Part shown: piece by piece, positions 1 through 8,618 of the stretch | Position numbering within the stretch: the first letter of the stretch is position 1 | Layout: each line of letters starts with the position of its first letter | NCBI GenBank assembly: GCA_026391695.1 | Contig: JAPLDP010000034.1 | Location: forward strand, 1 to 64,000 | Direction of reading: 5' to 3' | Source: Bacteroidota bacterium | Lineage (GTDB): Bacteria; Bacteroidota; Bacteroidia; Bacteroidales; JAGONC01 | DNA: 64,000 bases | Position numbers and translations under genes: made by a program | Notes under the pieces: model-generated | The model's input: the letters and a program-made list of their open reading frames with translations, nothing else | Database searches by the model: none | Told to the model about the DNA's origin: nothing

Positions 1-1
1 G

Positions 2-949
2 ACTAAAGTGGTCAGCGTATATTTGCAAACGCAGACTACCATCGTTTTACAACCTGGCCCTGAAGATGGCAAGGATGTCCTGTTATCCACGCTGGATCCG
101 GATTTAAACTTGTATTATGATCCTGATTTCTGCGCGGTTTCCTGGACTTTCCAGGGAGAACCTTATATTTACAGAAGCCTGATTGAATTTGATCTTTCGG
201 CTATTCCGGCCGGTGCAGCCATAATCAATGCTTCGTTATATTTATCAAACAATCCAAATTCCACAACAAATAATGGGGAGCATTCCTCCTTATCAGGCTC
301 AAATGAATGCTGGTTATCTCGCGTTATTGAGGAATGGGGTAAATATTCAGTAACCTGGAATAACCAACCTTCTGTCACAGAGGAGAATAAGGTTTATTTG
401 CCATATACGCTTGATCCTCATCAGGACTTCGAGGTTGATGTCAGGCAGCTTATACAGGATATGATTGATAATCCTGCATCCGGTCATGGATTCATGTATA
501 AGCTGGCTAATGAAGATGGCAATTCAACATCTTTTCTGTGGGATTTTGGCGATGGTGAAACATCCGATATTCAGAATCCGTTACATTTTTATGAAGAAAT
601 TGGAGAATATCAGTTACAACTTATCGCATATAATGACCTTGGATCGGATACCATCGTGGAACTCCTCGATATCATCACATCCAGTGATCAGATAATGATG
701 GATCAGATAAGCATTTACCCAAATCCTGCACATGAGAAGATTTATCTGAAAATTGATTCCGACGATTTCAATTTACTTCACTATCAGTTGCTAAACATGC
801 AGGGCCAGCTAATCAGGGAAGATAAGCTTTATCTTGCAGGTAATGGTTGCTTTAATTCTATTGATATTTCGCACTTCGAAGGAGGTATCTATTACTTCCG
901 TTTTTTCAACCAGGAAATATCTTTGACTAAGAAGGTGGTGATATACTAA
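2..949 (+). CDS. Secreted DNRLRE/PKD protein with T9SS tail, 5' end outside window
   Basis: The reading frame is open to the window edge, so the protein is N-terminally incomplete here. It begins with a TKVVSVYLQ stretch that matches the linker ending a PKD module in the two downstream paralogues, then passes directly into a DNRLRE (CBM96-like) domain (QPGPEDGKD, IEFDLS, TWNNQPS). One shortened PKD module follows (FLWDFGDG), then a type A T9SS sorting domain (YPNPAHEKI ... GGIYYFRF ... KKVVIY). T9SS tails direct export across the outer membrane and surface attachment or release. Compared with the paralogues, the end of the DNRLRE domain and the start of the PKD module are missing, so two modules are spliced at about residues 168-178. 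No catalytic domain is visible; an adhesive or matrix role is an inference. Confidence 0.8.
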   Translation, partial: TKVVSVYLQTQTTIVLQPGPEDGKDVLLSTLDPDLNLYYDPDFCAVSWTFQGEPYIYRSLIEFDLSAIPAGAAIINASLYLSNNPNSTTNNGEHSSLSGSNECWLSRVIEEWGKYSVTWNNQPSVTEENKVYLPYTLDPHQDFEVDVRQLIQDMIDNPASGHGFMYKLANEDGNSTSFLWDFGDGETSDIQNPLHFYEEIGEYQLQLIAYNDLGSDTIVELLDIITSSDQIMMDQISIYPNPAHEKIYLKIDSDDFNLLHYQLLNMQGQLIREDKLYLAGNGCFNSIDISHFEGGIYYFRFFNQEISLTKKVVIY

Positions 950-957
950 TTGGAACT

Positions 958-1112
958 CAGGGATAGGGGTGGCTAAAAAGCCTTAGTGCGCCTTTGTCGC
1001 CTTTGTGGTTACATCTTAAGTTATTGAACCACAAGGATCACAAAGTACACGCAGAGGAGCACAAAGGAGGAAATCTAAAACATTTTAACTTATTAGTCAC
1101 CCCCATCCCTTT
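958..1112. repeat. Nested palindromic intergenic element
   Basis: The outer arms (GGGATAGGGGTGGCTAA near 959-976, matching TTAGTCACCCCCATCCC near 1093-1110) enclose a second inverted pair built on CTTTGTGGTT / AACCACAAG. It fills the gap between the first two paralogous genes. It could fold into a long hairpin and end transcription, or be a miniature mobile repeat. A related half (ACTTTGTGGTTTAATT) occurs near 21515. No protein is encoded. Confidence 0.5.
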
Positions 1113-1193
1113 AATACTGCCCTGAAATTTTTTTCAAACAGCTTTTATTAGATTGAATTATTTTGTATATTTAAAGGTTCTAAAATATATGAA

Positions 1194-3461
1194 ATGAATA
1201 GATACTTCCTGATCCTGATTGTAGCTCTCACTGTTGGATACATAGGTCCAACACAATCGCAGACTACTATCACTTTACAACCTGGCCCTGAAGATGGCAA
1301 GGATGCCTTTATTAGCACCTATTACCCTGACCAGAATTATTATTATCATATAGATTATATTGCTATGGCCTGGACTGCGGGAGGGATTCCGTTTGTAGTT
1401 AGATCTTTAATTGAATTTGATTTATCAGTGGTTCCATCAGGGGCATCTATAATCAACGCTTCTTTGTCATTATATAATAGTCCAGATCCTACCAATAATC
1501 ATGGTGAACACTCATCTTTATCCGGTCCAAATACCTGCTGGCTCCAACGGATAACTGACGAGTGGGATGAATATACAGTAACCTGGAACAATCAACCATC
1601 AACAACAACATTACATCAGGTTACTCTTAAACAATCAGTTGACCCTCACCAGGATTATGAAGATATAGATGTCACTCAACTTATAAAAGATATAATCGAT
1701 AATCCCGAAACGGGACATGGTTTTATGATACGGCTTATTACAGAAGAGTATTATAGGTGCATGATCTTTGCCTCAAGCGATCATCCGGATCCAAACCTTC
1801 ATCCTAAACTGGCCATCACATTTATTGCTCCTGTAGCTGATTTTTTATACATACTTGAAAATAAAACTGTATATTTCAACAATCTCTCGCAATGGGCTGA
1901 TACGTTTTTATGGAACTTCGGAGATGGTGTCCAATCTATTCTGGAAAATCCGGTACATGAATACCAGGATTTTGGAGATTATGAGGTGACCCTGATAGCC
2001 AGCAAGGAGGAAATGTCAGATACTGTGACGAAAGTGGTCAGAGTATGCTTGCAGCCTGTTGCTGAATTTGACTATCAGTTGGATGAATTTACATTGTCTG
2101 TCAGCAATACATCCCAAAATGCCCTTTCTTATTTCTGGGACTTCGGGGATGGCAGCTTCTCTTATATGGAAAATCCAACGCATGTTTATCCTGACGCAGG
2201 AGAGTACGAATTACGGCTGGTAGCCTATAATGATTGTGAGCCTGATACTGCAGTTGAATACATTACAGTATATCATCATTACGAGATTGATTTTGATTAT
2301 ACTTGTGGTGATCTCAGGGTTTCATTTGTTATGAATACCTCATCCGATTATGATTCATTTATTTGGGACTTCGGAGATGGAATCCAGTCTATACTTGAAA
2401 ATCCTGTGCATATTTATCAGGATTTTGGAGAATATGAAGTGACAGTGAAAGCCAGCAACGAGTTACAGTCAGATACTGTGGTGAAAATGATTAAAGTGTG
2501 CCAGCGGCCTGATGCTGAATTTGGCTATCAGTTGGATGGATATACATTGTCTGTGAACAATTTATCTCAAAATGCCAATTCTTACTTATGGGATTTTGGG
2601 GATGGCAACATCTCCTTTCTGGAGAACCCAACCTATGAATACCTGGTTGAGGGAGACTATGAAGTCAGTCTGATCGCATTTAATGAATGTGCACCTGACA
2701 CAGCGGTGGAAAATATTTCGATATGCAAATCCCCCGTTGCAGGTTTTGACTATATCTGTGAGGACTTCAGGGTTTCATTTATGAATACTACCATCAATTA
2801 TGATTCATGCATCTGGGATTATGGTGACGGTATTGGTTCTACATTGATTAATCCTGAACATATCTACCAGGAACCTGGAGATTATTCTGTAAATCTGGCA
2901 ATATGGCGTTTTTGCGGAGAAAATCTGTTGACACAGGAGCTGGTTCAGGTCATTACGGTTCCCTGTTCGCCACAGGCATCGTTTACATACGCCATAAGTG
3001 AATTTGAAATCTCATTCACAAATATGTCATTCAATGCCACATCATTTATATGGGATTTCGGCGACGGCGATACATCCGACATTCAGAATCCGGTGCATTC
3101 TTATGCTGAAATTGGGGATTATCAGGTACAACTGATCGCATATAATGACCATGGATCGGATACCATCGTGGAACTCATTAATATTACTTCTATTGATCAG
3201 ATATTGAAAAATAATATTATTAGCATTTTCCCCAATCCGGCACATGGGAGGATTTATCTGAAAATTGATTTTGGGGATTTTAGTTCACTTAACTATCAAT
3301 TACTAAACATGCAAGGCCAGATAATCAGGGAAGATAAATTATATCCTGCAGATAATGGTTGCCTTAATCCTATGGATATTTCATATCTAAAAGGAGGTAT
3401 CTATTATTTCCGGTTTTTCAACCAGGAAATATCTATGACTAAGAAAGTGGTGATATACTAA
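1194..3461 (+). CDS. Secreted DNRLRE protein with six PKD modules and T9SS sorting tail
   Basis: 755 residues. A signal peptide (residues 1-22, ending ...GPTQSQ) is followed by a DNRLRE/CBM96-like domain (about 23-215) with the usual IEFDLS and TWNNQPS motifs. Six PKD modules follow, each with a W-[DN]-[FY]-GDG signature, then a type A T9SS C-terminal domain (FPNPAHGRI ... GGIYYFRF). PKD modules 3-4 look like a duplicate of modules 1-2, which explains two extra modules relative to the next gene. The last ~110 residues are almost identical to the next gene. The protein is expected on the cell surface or secreted. No enzyme domain is seen; polysaccharide or cell-surface binding is only an inference from the modules. 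Confidence 0.85.
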   Translation: MNRYFLILIVALTVGYIGPTQSQTTITLQPGPEDGKDAFISTYYPDQNYYYHIDYIAMAWTAGGIPFVVRSLIEFDLSVVPSGASIINASLSLYNSPDPTNNHGEHSSLSGPNTCWLQRITDEWDEYTVTWNNQPSTTTLHQVTLKQSVDPHQDYEDIDVTQLIKDIIDNPETGHGFMIRLITEEYYRCMIFASSDHPDPNLHPKLAITFIAPVADFLYILENKTVYFNNLSQWADTFLWNFGDGVQSILENPVHEYQDFGDYEVTLIASKEEMSDTVTKVVRVCLQPVAEFDYQLDEFTLSVSNTSQNALSYFWDFGDGSFSYMENPTHVYPDAGEYELRLVAYNDCEPDTAVEYITVYHHYEIDFDYTCGDLRVSFVMNTSSDYDSFIWDFGDGIQSILENPVHIYQDFGEYEVTVKASNELQSDTVVKMIKVCQRPDAEFGYQLDGYTLSVNNLSQNANSYLWDFGDGNISFLENPTYEYLVEGDYEVSLIAFNECAPDTAVENISICKSPVAGFDYICEDFRVSFMNTTINYDSCIWDYGDGIGSTLINPEHIYQEPGDYSVNLAIWRFCGENLLTQELVQVITVPCSPQASFTYAISEFEISFTNMSFNATSFIWDFGDGDTSDIQNPVHSYAEIGDYQVQLIAYNDHGSDTIVELINITSIDQILKNNIISIFPNPAHGRIYLKIDFGDFSSLNYQLLNMQGQIIREDKLYPADNGCLNPMDISYLKGGIYYFRFFNQEISMTKKVVIY

Positions 3462-3466
3462 TAAAC

Positions 3467-3502
3467 AAAGGGATGACATCTCGCCAGAGATGTCATCCCT
3501 TT
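3467..3502 (+). terminator. Perfect 16-bp hairpin after the six-PKD gene
   Basis: AAAGGGATGACATCTC and its exact complement GAGATGTCATCCCTTT are separated by a GCCA loop, six bases after the stop codon. A short T-run follows. The same hairpin sequence recurs after the next gene and, diverged, at 50.7 kb. It is probably a terminator; its repetition suggests a mobile or homogenised repeat. Confidence 0.7.
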
Positions 3503-3542
3503 GACCAAAAATTTATAATTTATTGATTGTAAATAAAATTAC

Positions 3543-5363
3543 ATGAAACAGTCCCTTTACTTTTTACTGATTTTTCTCAGCATTATCCTTTATTGCAAAT
3601 GCACAATTTTTTCCCAGACAATTATTATTCTGCAGCCGGATGCGGAGGAAGGAAAGGATGCTCCCATATCCGATTATAACCCAAATACCAATGATGGTAG
3701 TAGGAATGAGTTAACTGCCCTGGCCTGGACACAACAAGGAATCCCGTTCCTTTGCAGAGGTGTGATTGAGTTTGACCTGACAATTATTCCGGAAGGTTCA
3801 ATTATTACTGATGCTTTACTTTCATTATTTAATAATCCGGAATCCTCATCTAACAATGGTGAACATTCTTCTCTTTCAGGTTCGAATGCCTGTCGGATTC
3901 TACGGATCACTGAAGAATGGGATGAATTTACAGTGACATGGAACAATCAGCCTTCTGTCACCACACTCCATCAGGTTACGCTTCCCCAATCAATCGATCC
4001 CCATCAGGATTATGAGGATATAGATGTCACGCAACTTGTTATAGATATGATCGATAACTCAGAGGTGAGTCATGGTTTTATGATTCGTCTCATCACTGAA
4101 GAGTATTACCGATGCATGACCTTTGCATCAAGCGATTATACGGATCCAGACCTTTATCCTAAACTGGCTATCACATTTACTGCCCCTGTAGCTGATTTTT
4201 TATACATACTTGAAAATAAAACTGTATATTTCAATAATCTCTCACAATGGGCTGATACGTATTTATGGGAATTTGGCGATGGCATTCAGTCAATACAGGA
4301 GAACCCTGTTCATGCCTATCAGCAATTTAGTGACTACGAAGTAACCCTGATTGCTAGTAATCAGTCATTTGCAGATACTGTAACCAAAGTGGTCAGAGTA
4401 TGCTTGCAGCCTGTTGCTGAATTTGACTATCATTTGGATGAATTTACATTGTCTGTCAACAATACTTCCCAAAATGCCCTTTCCTATTTCTGGGACTTCG
4501 GTGATGGCAGCTTCTCTTTTCTGGAGAACCCAACCTATAAATATCTTGATGAAGGAGATTATAAAGTCAGTCTGATCGCATATAATGACTGTGAACCTGA
4601 CACCACAATAAAATACATTTCGATCTGCACAAATCCTGAAGCCGGTTTTGATTATATCTGTGATGACCTCAGGATTTCATTTATGAATACTGCTATCAAT
4701 TATGATTCATGCATCTGGGATTATGGTGACGGAATTGGTTCAACTTTAATTAATCCTGAACACATCTACCTTGAACCTGGAGATTATTGTGTTGGGATAA
4801 CAGTATGGCGTTTTTGCGGGGAAAATCTGTTGACGCAGGAGCTGGTTCAGGTTATTACGGTTCCCTGTTCGCCACAGGCATCGTTTACATACGCCATAAG
4901 TGAATTTAAAGTCTCATTCACAAACATGTCATTCAATGCAACATCATTTATATGGGATTTCGGCGACGGCGATACATCCGACATTCAGAATCCGGTGCAT
5001 TCTTATGCTGAAATTGGTGATTATCAGGTACAACTGATCGCATATAATGACCATGGATCGGATACCATCGTGGAACTCATTAATATTACTTCTATTGATC
5101 AGATATTGAAAAATAATATTATTAGCATTTTCCCCAATCCGGCACATGGGAGGATATATCTGAAAATTGATTCTGAGGATTTTAGTTCACTTTACTATCA
5201 ATTACTAAACATGCAAGGCCAGATAATCAGGGAAGATAAATTATATCCTGCAGATAATGGTTGCCTTAATATTATGGATATTTCGTTTCTTAAAGGAGGC
5301 ATCTATTATTTCCGATTTTTCAACCAGGAAATATCTTTGACTAAGAAGGTGGTGATATACTGA
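3543..5363 (+). CDS. Secreted DNRLRE protein with four PKD modules and T9SS sorting tail
   Basis: 606 residues. Signal peptide (residues 1-25, MKQSLYFLLIFLSIILYCKC...), with Cys20/21 that could also suggest lipidation. Then a DNRLRE/CBM96-like domain (IEFDLT, TWNNQPS), four PKD modules (YLWEFGDG, YFWDFGDG, CIWDYGDG, FIWDFGDG) and a type A T9SS tail (FPNPAHGRI, KKVVIY). It is the third member of a tandem family and shares nearly identical stretches with the preceding gene, notably PKD1 and the last ~150 residues, which points to gene conversion. Surface export through T9SS is expected. The ligand is unknown. Confidence 0.85.
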   Translation: MKQSLYFLLIFLSIILYCKCTIFSQTIIILQPDAEEGKDAPISDYNPNTNDGSRNELTALAWTQQGIPFLCRGVIEFDLTIIPEGSIITDALLSLFNNPESSSNNGEHSSLSGSNACRILRITEEWDEFTVTWNNQPSVTTLHQVTLPQSIDPHQDYEDIDVTQLVIDMIDNSEVSHGFMIRLITEEYYRCMTFASSDYTDPDLYPKLAITFTAPVADFLYILENKTVYFNNLSQWADTYLWEFGDGIQSIQENPVHAYQQFSDYEVTLIASNQSFADTVTKVVRVCLQPVAEFDYHLDEFTLSVNNTSQNALSYFWDFGDGSFSFLENPTYKYLDEGDYKVSLIAYNDCEPDTTIKYISICTNPEAGFDYICDDLRISFMNTAINYDSCIWDYGDGIGSTLINPEHIYLEPGDYCVGITVWRFCGENLLTQELVQVITVPCSPQASFTYAISEFKVSFTNMSFNATSFIWDFGDGDTSDIQNPVHSYAEIGDYQVQLIAYNDHGSDTIVELINITSIDQILKNNIISIFPNPAHGRIYLKIDSEDFSSLYYQLLNMQGQIIREDKLYPADNGCLNIMDISFLKGGIYYFRFFNQEISLTKKVVIY

Positions 5364-5369
5364 TAAATT

Positions 5370-5403
5370 AAGGGATGACATCTCGCAAGAGATGTCATCC
5401 CTT
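5370..5403. terminator. Hairpin terminator between convergent genes
   Basis: AAGGGATGACATCTC and GAGATGTCATCCCTT form a perfect 15-bp stem with a GCAA loop, six bases after the stop of the plus-strand gene. Arms and adjoining A/T runs would serve both this gene and the convergent minus-strand gene ending at 5425. It is the same hairpin as at 3467-3502. Confidence 0.7.
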
Positions 5404-5424
5404 TAATACCTTGAATATCATCAG

Positions 5425-5886
5425 TTATTTCCCTTTCCAGTTTTGAATTTCTATGATGTTACCCTCAGGATCTAAAGCATATATCGTTTTTAAAATTCCT
5501 AAACCCGTAATCTCTTTTTCAATTAATTCTCCATATTTCTTTCCCCCCATAGCAATTAACTTATCAATCGTATCTTCCACGTCACTTACGTGAAATGCAA
5601 TATGACCAAATCCCAAATCATTAATTGATTGATCATTAGTTGTTCCCGATGCTTTATTATATTCAAAAATCTCAAGAGTCGGCCCATTATCATATCCTGG
5701 CAGTTTTAAATGAATCCCCTTGATTTTCACATCAGGAATCCTGGTCATTTTATCAATCCAATCTCCGGATAAATTTCTTTCCGGATATAACGGCTCACAC
5801 TCAAATACATCCATATAAAATTGCGCAAGTTTTTTCCAATCCTTTGCAATAATGTTGGTATGTACAAATTTTATCTCGTTTCTCAT
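5425..5886 (-). CDS. VOC-superfamily (glyoxalase/bleomycin-resistance fold) protein
   Basis: 153 residues with two beta-alpha-beta-beta-beta repeats typical of the vicinal oxygen chelate fold. Likely metal-binding positions are the early His (FVHTNI), Glu in LEIFE, His in FGHIAFHV and Glu in GNIIEIQ. Family members are dioxygenases, isomerases, glyoxalases or drug-binding proteins, so the substrate is not known. The start at 5886 was chosen because it gives the normal family N-terminus and lies just inside the boundary of the attC-like element. It is the most distal minus-strand gene of the cassette-like series, and a hairpin rather than an attC-like element follows it. Confidence 0.8.
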   Translation of the reverse strand: MRNEIKFVHTNIIAKDWKKLAQFYMDVFECEPLYPERNLSGDWIDKMTRIPDVKIKGIHLKLPGYDNGPTLEIFEYNKASGTTNDQSINDLGFGHIAFHVSDVEDTIDKLIAMGGKKYGELIEKEITGLGILKTIYALDPEGNIIEIQNWKGK

Positions 5887-5900
5887 GTTTTGGTCATTAT

Positions 5901-5960
5901 GCCCAACGTTGGCTATTAACATTCGCCGGCTTGTGTTTACATCATATTTTCGCTAGTAGT
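5901..5960 (-). repeat. attC-like element after the GNAT gene
   Basis: The 60-bp spacer between the GNAT stop codon and the VOC gene. Read on the minus strand it ends in AACGTTGGGC, a perfect GTTRRRY (integron R' core-site consensus), and contains GCCGGC. It is short for attC but within the known range. The next gene starts 15 bases past the core site, as in integron cassettes. Assignment is by pattern; no folding was computed. Confidence 0.4.
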
Positions 5961-6434
5961 TTATTTATTAATTTTCATTTCCATTGGTAAATATTTTATT
6001 CCATTTTCCTCCTGCATATTATCTGTTTCAATGAATCCCAATTTTTTATACACCGGTATTGAAAAAGGAGAAGCATGAACATAAAATTTATCCAGATTTG
6101 AATCTTTCTGAATACAATTTTTCAACGATTCCTGAAAAAGTTTCTTCGCTATACCTTGTCCCTGATACGCTTTATCTATAAATAGTAACGAAATTGTATT
6201 ATTGTCGCGTATCTCAATCATTCCGACAATTTTTGAATCCATCATTGCTGTTAAGATAGTTCTCTGGTTTTTTTGTCTTTCTGCAATTTTATGAGGTTTG
6301 ATCCAATCATAAAAAAACCGGTTGCCCTCTTTGGAATAATCCATCGAAACAAATTCATCATACACTTTTTTAATCAATTGTTGAATCATTATCTCTTGAC
6401 CATCACGGTATCTTTTAATCTTTATATTGTTCAT
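5961..6434 (-). CDS. GNAT-family N-acetyltransferase
   Basis: 157 residues. The acetyl-CoA pyrophosphate-binding motif A is visible as IDKAYQGQGIAKKLF (Q-x-G-x-G/A type), preceded by a beta-4 strand with ISLLFI. The C-terminal YKKLGFIETD motif is typical of the family. It probably transfers an acetyl group to a small molecule, peptide or protein; the acceptor cannot be told from sequence. It occupies one unit of the cassette-like array, where GNAT genes are common cargo. Shine-Dalgarno signal is weak. Confidence 0.85.
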   Translation of the reverse strand: MNNIKIKRYRDGQEIMIQQLIKKVYDEFVSMDYSKEGNRFFYDWIKPHKIAERQKNQRTILTAMMDSKIVGMIEIRDNNTISLLFIDKAYQGQGIAKKLFQESLKNCIQKDSNLDKFYVHASPFSIPVYKKLGFIETDNMQEENGIKYLPMEMKINK

Positions 6435-6482
6435 TTTTTGTCGTTAAAATCAAAATTTGCAGGATGTCTTTCGACTATTGGA

Positions 6483-6622
6483 CATAACGCCGAGCGGAGA
6501 TGCCGGCCAAGATTGTGTCGGTGTAAAGTTAAGAATTCATTATGCAGTATCCAAGCAGATACCCGCTTTCTCGGGGATTTAACATCGGGCTGGCATTTAC
6601 ACTTTCGTCGACTGTAGGTGAT
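6483..6622 (-). repeat. attC-like element after the HEPN gene
   Basis: A 140-bp imperfect palindrome that begins right at the HEPN stop codon. Inverted arms TGCCGGCC / GGCTGGCA and GTGTAAA / TTTACAC are visible. On the minus strand its far end reads CTCGGCGTTATGT, close to a GTTRRRY core site. The CGCCGAGC..AGATGCC end is shared with the elements at 7383, 10722 and 11290; the centre is different, as expected for attC sites. Confidence 0.5.
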
Positions 6623-7012
6623 TTATTGCTTGGTAAGAGTTTCTATTTCTTTTATGAATTGATCGACTTCAGGAATTAATGTTATCACATTTTCCTCTTC
6701 AAAATCGAAAAAGTCACCGTAATCCCCTTTCTGTCGGAAGTCAAACAGGTCAGAATATAGAATTCCCAGCGATTTATCTAGTTTCTCAGTTTTTATAAAA
6801 AGAAGCAGAAATTGAGTTTTAACTCCTGAGTGAGTATGGCTATTGATGTCATGTTTGGCAAATAGAGCTAAAACAGCATAAAAACAAGCATAATACAATC
6901 GGTTAATTGAAGAATTCCAACTTCTTGCCTCAGCAAGTGATTTCGCATCGTTGAAAGTTCTCCATGCCCTTTCAATACGATATGCAATATATTCTTCTTG
7001 AGTTTTTGGCAT
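6623..7012 (-). CDS. HEPN-domain protein (UPF0332-like), toxin-type partner
   Basis: 129 residues, all helical, with the HEPN signature around NRLYYACFYAVLALF and the RQKGDYGDFFDF segment common in UPF0332 proteins. HEPN proteins are RNases or nucleotide-binding partners of minimal nucleotidyltransferases. The gene begins four bases after the stop of the nucleotidyltransferase gene, so the two form an MNT-HEPN operon. In characterised systems the nucleotidyltransferase AMPylates and silences the HEPN RNase. That role is inferred here from family and context. An attC-like element follows directly. Confidence 0.82.
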   Translation of the reverse strand: MPKTQEEYIAYRIERAWRTFNDAKSLAEARSWNSSINRLYYACFYAVLALFAKHDINSHTHSGVKTQFLLLFIKTEKLDKSLGILYSDLFDFRQKGDYGDFFDFEEENVITLIPEVDQFIKEIETLTKQ

Positions 7013-7016
7013 TTAT

Positions 7017-7334
7017 TTATATGGCTATTCCTTCGTTCGAAATATTTTTGTATAGGGGAGTCATCCAATATTTAGATTCCCATTCCTGTTTGTTATATAC
7101 AAATGTTGAGAAAGCTTCTCCGAGTTCCAATTCTACATCAAATAATTTGTGCCTGAAGACTTTTTCAGTTTCTATATCTGCTTTTGTGTTGATTAGAATT
7201 AGGATGTCCCAATCAGAATCAGGTCGTTCATCTCCTCTCGCTCTTGAACCATACAGAATAATATCTGCAGTCGGGTCAATTTCCTTAACCCGCTTCTTAA
7301 TCATCGATAGTACTATTTGCTTTTGGTTCTTCAT
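7017..7334 (-). CDS. Minimal nucleotidyltransferase (MNT), antitoxin-type partner of HEPN
   Basis: 105 residues with the DNA polymerase beta-type active site: YGSRARGDERPDSDWD (GS-x-R followed by D-x-D), and a third acidic residue in DVELELGE. The start at 7334 gives the usual N-terminus (MKNQKQIVLSMIKKRV); a longer frame would run into the attC-like element and is not credible. With the HEPN gene four bases downstream it makes a two-gene toxin-antitoxin type module. Members of this fold can also be antibiotic nucleotidyltransferases, but the small size and HEPN partner favour MNT. Confidence 0.85.
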   Translation of the reverse strand: MKNQKQIVLSMIKKRVKEIDPTADIILYGSRARGDERPDSDWDILILINTKADIETEKVFRHKLFDVELELGEAFSTFVYNKQEWESKYWMTPLYKNISNEGIAI

Positions 7335-7382
7335 AAAGCAAAGGTAAGAAAAAAAAGATTGGTTAACGAAGTTCACTTGCAT

Positions 7383-7507
7383 CCAACGCCGAGCGCAGAT
7401 GCCGGCCCGGATTGTTGTCCACCTCAGGAGGATGGTGTGAGAAGTGTACTCCGTCAGTTTTGACTGGCGGAGCCGCCTATTCGATTGAGGCATCGTACTT
7501 ATTTTAA
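7383..7507 (-). repeat. attC-like element after the 368-residue gene
   Basis: Starts right at the stop codon of the gene ending at 7508. Read on the minus strand it ends GCTCGGCGTTGGATGC, which holds a perfect GTTRRRY site (GTTGGAT). It shares long stretches with the elements at 10722 and 11290 (GCCGGCCCGGATTGTTGTCC, ACTGGCGGAGCCGCC) and carries the stem CTCCGTCAG / CTGGCGGAG. Confidence 0.55.
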
Positions 7508-8614
7508 TTATATTTTTTTCCTATTATTATGGAACGTGCTAAGTCTTCCATTTGCTTCAATATGGAATGTGTAATAATCACCTTCAAAATATAGGCTCTG
7601 TTCTCCATACTTGCTAAATCGCTGGTCTGGTTTTTCCTTCCAGAACTCCTGTATCTCATCATCTACCGAACTGATTACTTTTTGCATGACCATAATAACG
7701 TCCTCCGGATTCCACAGGAAATTATCTTTATGCTTGAATTGCTCGATTGCTTCAAACTCCTGGACATGCCTAAGAAATACATGGAGAAATCCTTTGAAGT
7801 CAAGATAAATGGCCCGTGCTCCTGCTATATTCAAATGCCGGGGAATGTAGCGATAGGTGTCTTTCATAAGAAACCAAAACAGGGAGGGTTTTTCGCTGCT
7901 CAATTTTTTTAAGTTGATCCCTGCATTATTCAATTCCTGTTTTAAGATTTCAAAGTTGCTGTTCATGGAATCTGACCACAACCGCTCTAATCTCTTTTGT
8001 TCCTCCTCTGTAATTACCTCTTTGTCAAACTTAATCTCCAAGTACTTTTCCTCAATGGCCGGTTTGAGTGTCCCATTATCCCGTATTTCGGCAGATTCAT
8101 CTTCTGAAAGGTTTTTTTCTTCATGAAACAGCTTCATTGCCAAATACCATTCCCGGTCGTGGGGACAAAGCCCAACACCATCACTGACTAACTTCTTTGT
8201 GAAACCATACATCCAATCATAATCACCGCCCTTTGGTTCTTTTTTGATCGGGATTTCTATTTTCCTTATGGCTCTTTTTTCCTCTTTGTGGTAAAGGTTT
8301 TCATGAGGCCAGGGAGAAGGGAAGATTGATTTTATATCAGTGCTATTGATACCTTCTTTTCTGATGTACTCTGCTGCTTCCACCGGTATATCATAGCCCA
8401 GGTATTGTGCTTTAATCTTTCCGTGTGTACTTTCATCAGAATTGGCCCGAAACTTTTCTTCAAATTGTTCTCTTTCGTACTGATTGTACAAAAAGACCAC
8501 CGTTAAGTCCTTACCAAACATTTTGTACCCTTCAGAATCTTCATGGAAGGTTAGCACTGCTACTTTATCATCCCTGCCAATAAGGGCATATATTTCTTCA
8601 TGCGAATAGCTCAT
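7508..8614 (-). CDS. Unrecognised protein, second gene of a two-gene unit
   Basis: 368 residues, hydrophilic, without signal peptide or membrane helices. I do not recognise the family firmly. The C-terminal ~110 residues (YLDFKGFLHVFLRHV ... DDEIQEFW ... YYTFHIEANGRLSTFH) have the His-...-YY-x5-G-R-L-x-T-F layout seen in BECR-fold nucleases (colicin D/EndoU/RelE-like), a weak resemblance read by eye. The start at 8614 (MSYSHEEIY) lies four bases after the stop of the upstream gene, so the two are translated together. It sits in one cassette-like unit, followed at once by an attC-like element. A toxin or defence effector role is speculative. Confidence 0.7.
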   Translation of the reverse strand: MSYSHEEIYALIGRDDKVAVLTFHEDSEGYKMFGKDLTVVFLYNQYEREQFEEKFRANSDESTHGKIKAQYLGYDIPVEAAEYIRKEGINSTDIKSIFPSPWPHENLYHKEEKRAIRKIEIPIKKEPKGGDYDWMYGFTKKLVSDGVGLCPHDREWYLAMKLFHEEKNLSEDESAEIRDNGTLKPAIEEKYLEIKFDKEVITEEEQKRLERLWSDSMNSNFEILKQELNNAGINLKKLSSEKPSLFWFLMKDTYRYIPRHLNIAGARAIYLDFKGFLHVFLRHVQEFEAIEQFKHKDNFLWNPEDVIMVMQKVISSVDDEIQEFWKEKPDQRFSKYGEQSLYFEGDYYTFHIEANGRLSTFHNNRKKI

Positions 8615-8618
8615 ATTA

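Noticed and set aside
6273-6617. Plus-strand frame across the GNAT gene and attC-like element
   Set aside because: Antisense to a clear gene and then through a palindromic repeat; not coding.
7335-7493. Upstream extension of the MNT gene
   Set aside because: The extension reads through the attC-like element; the ATG at 7334 gives the normal MNT N-terminus.
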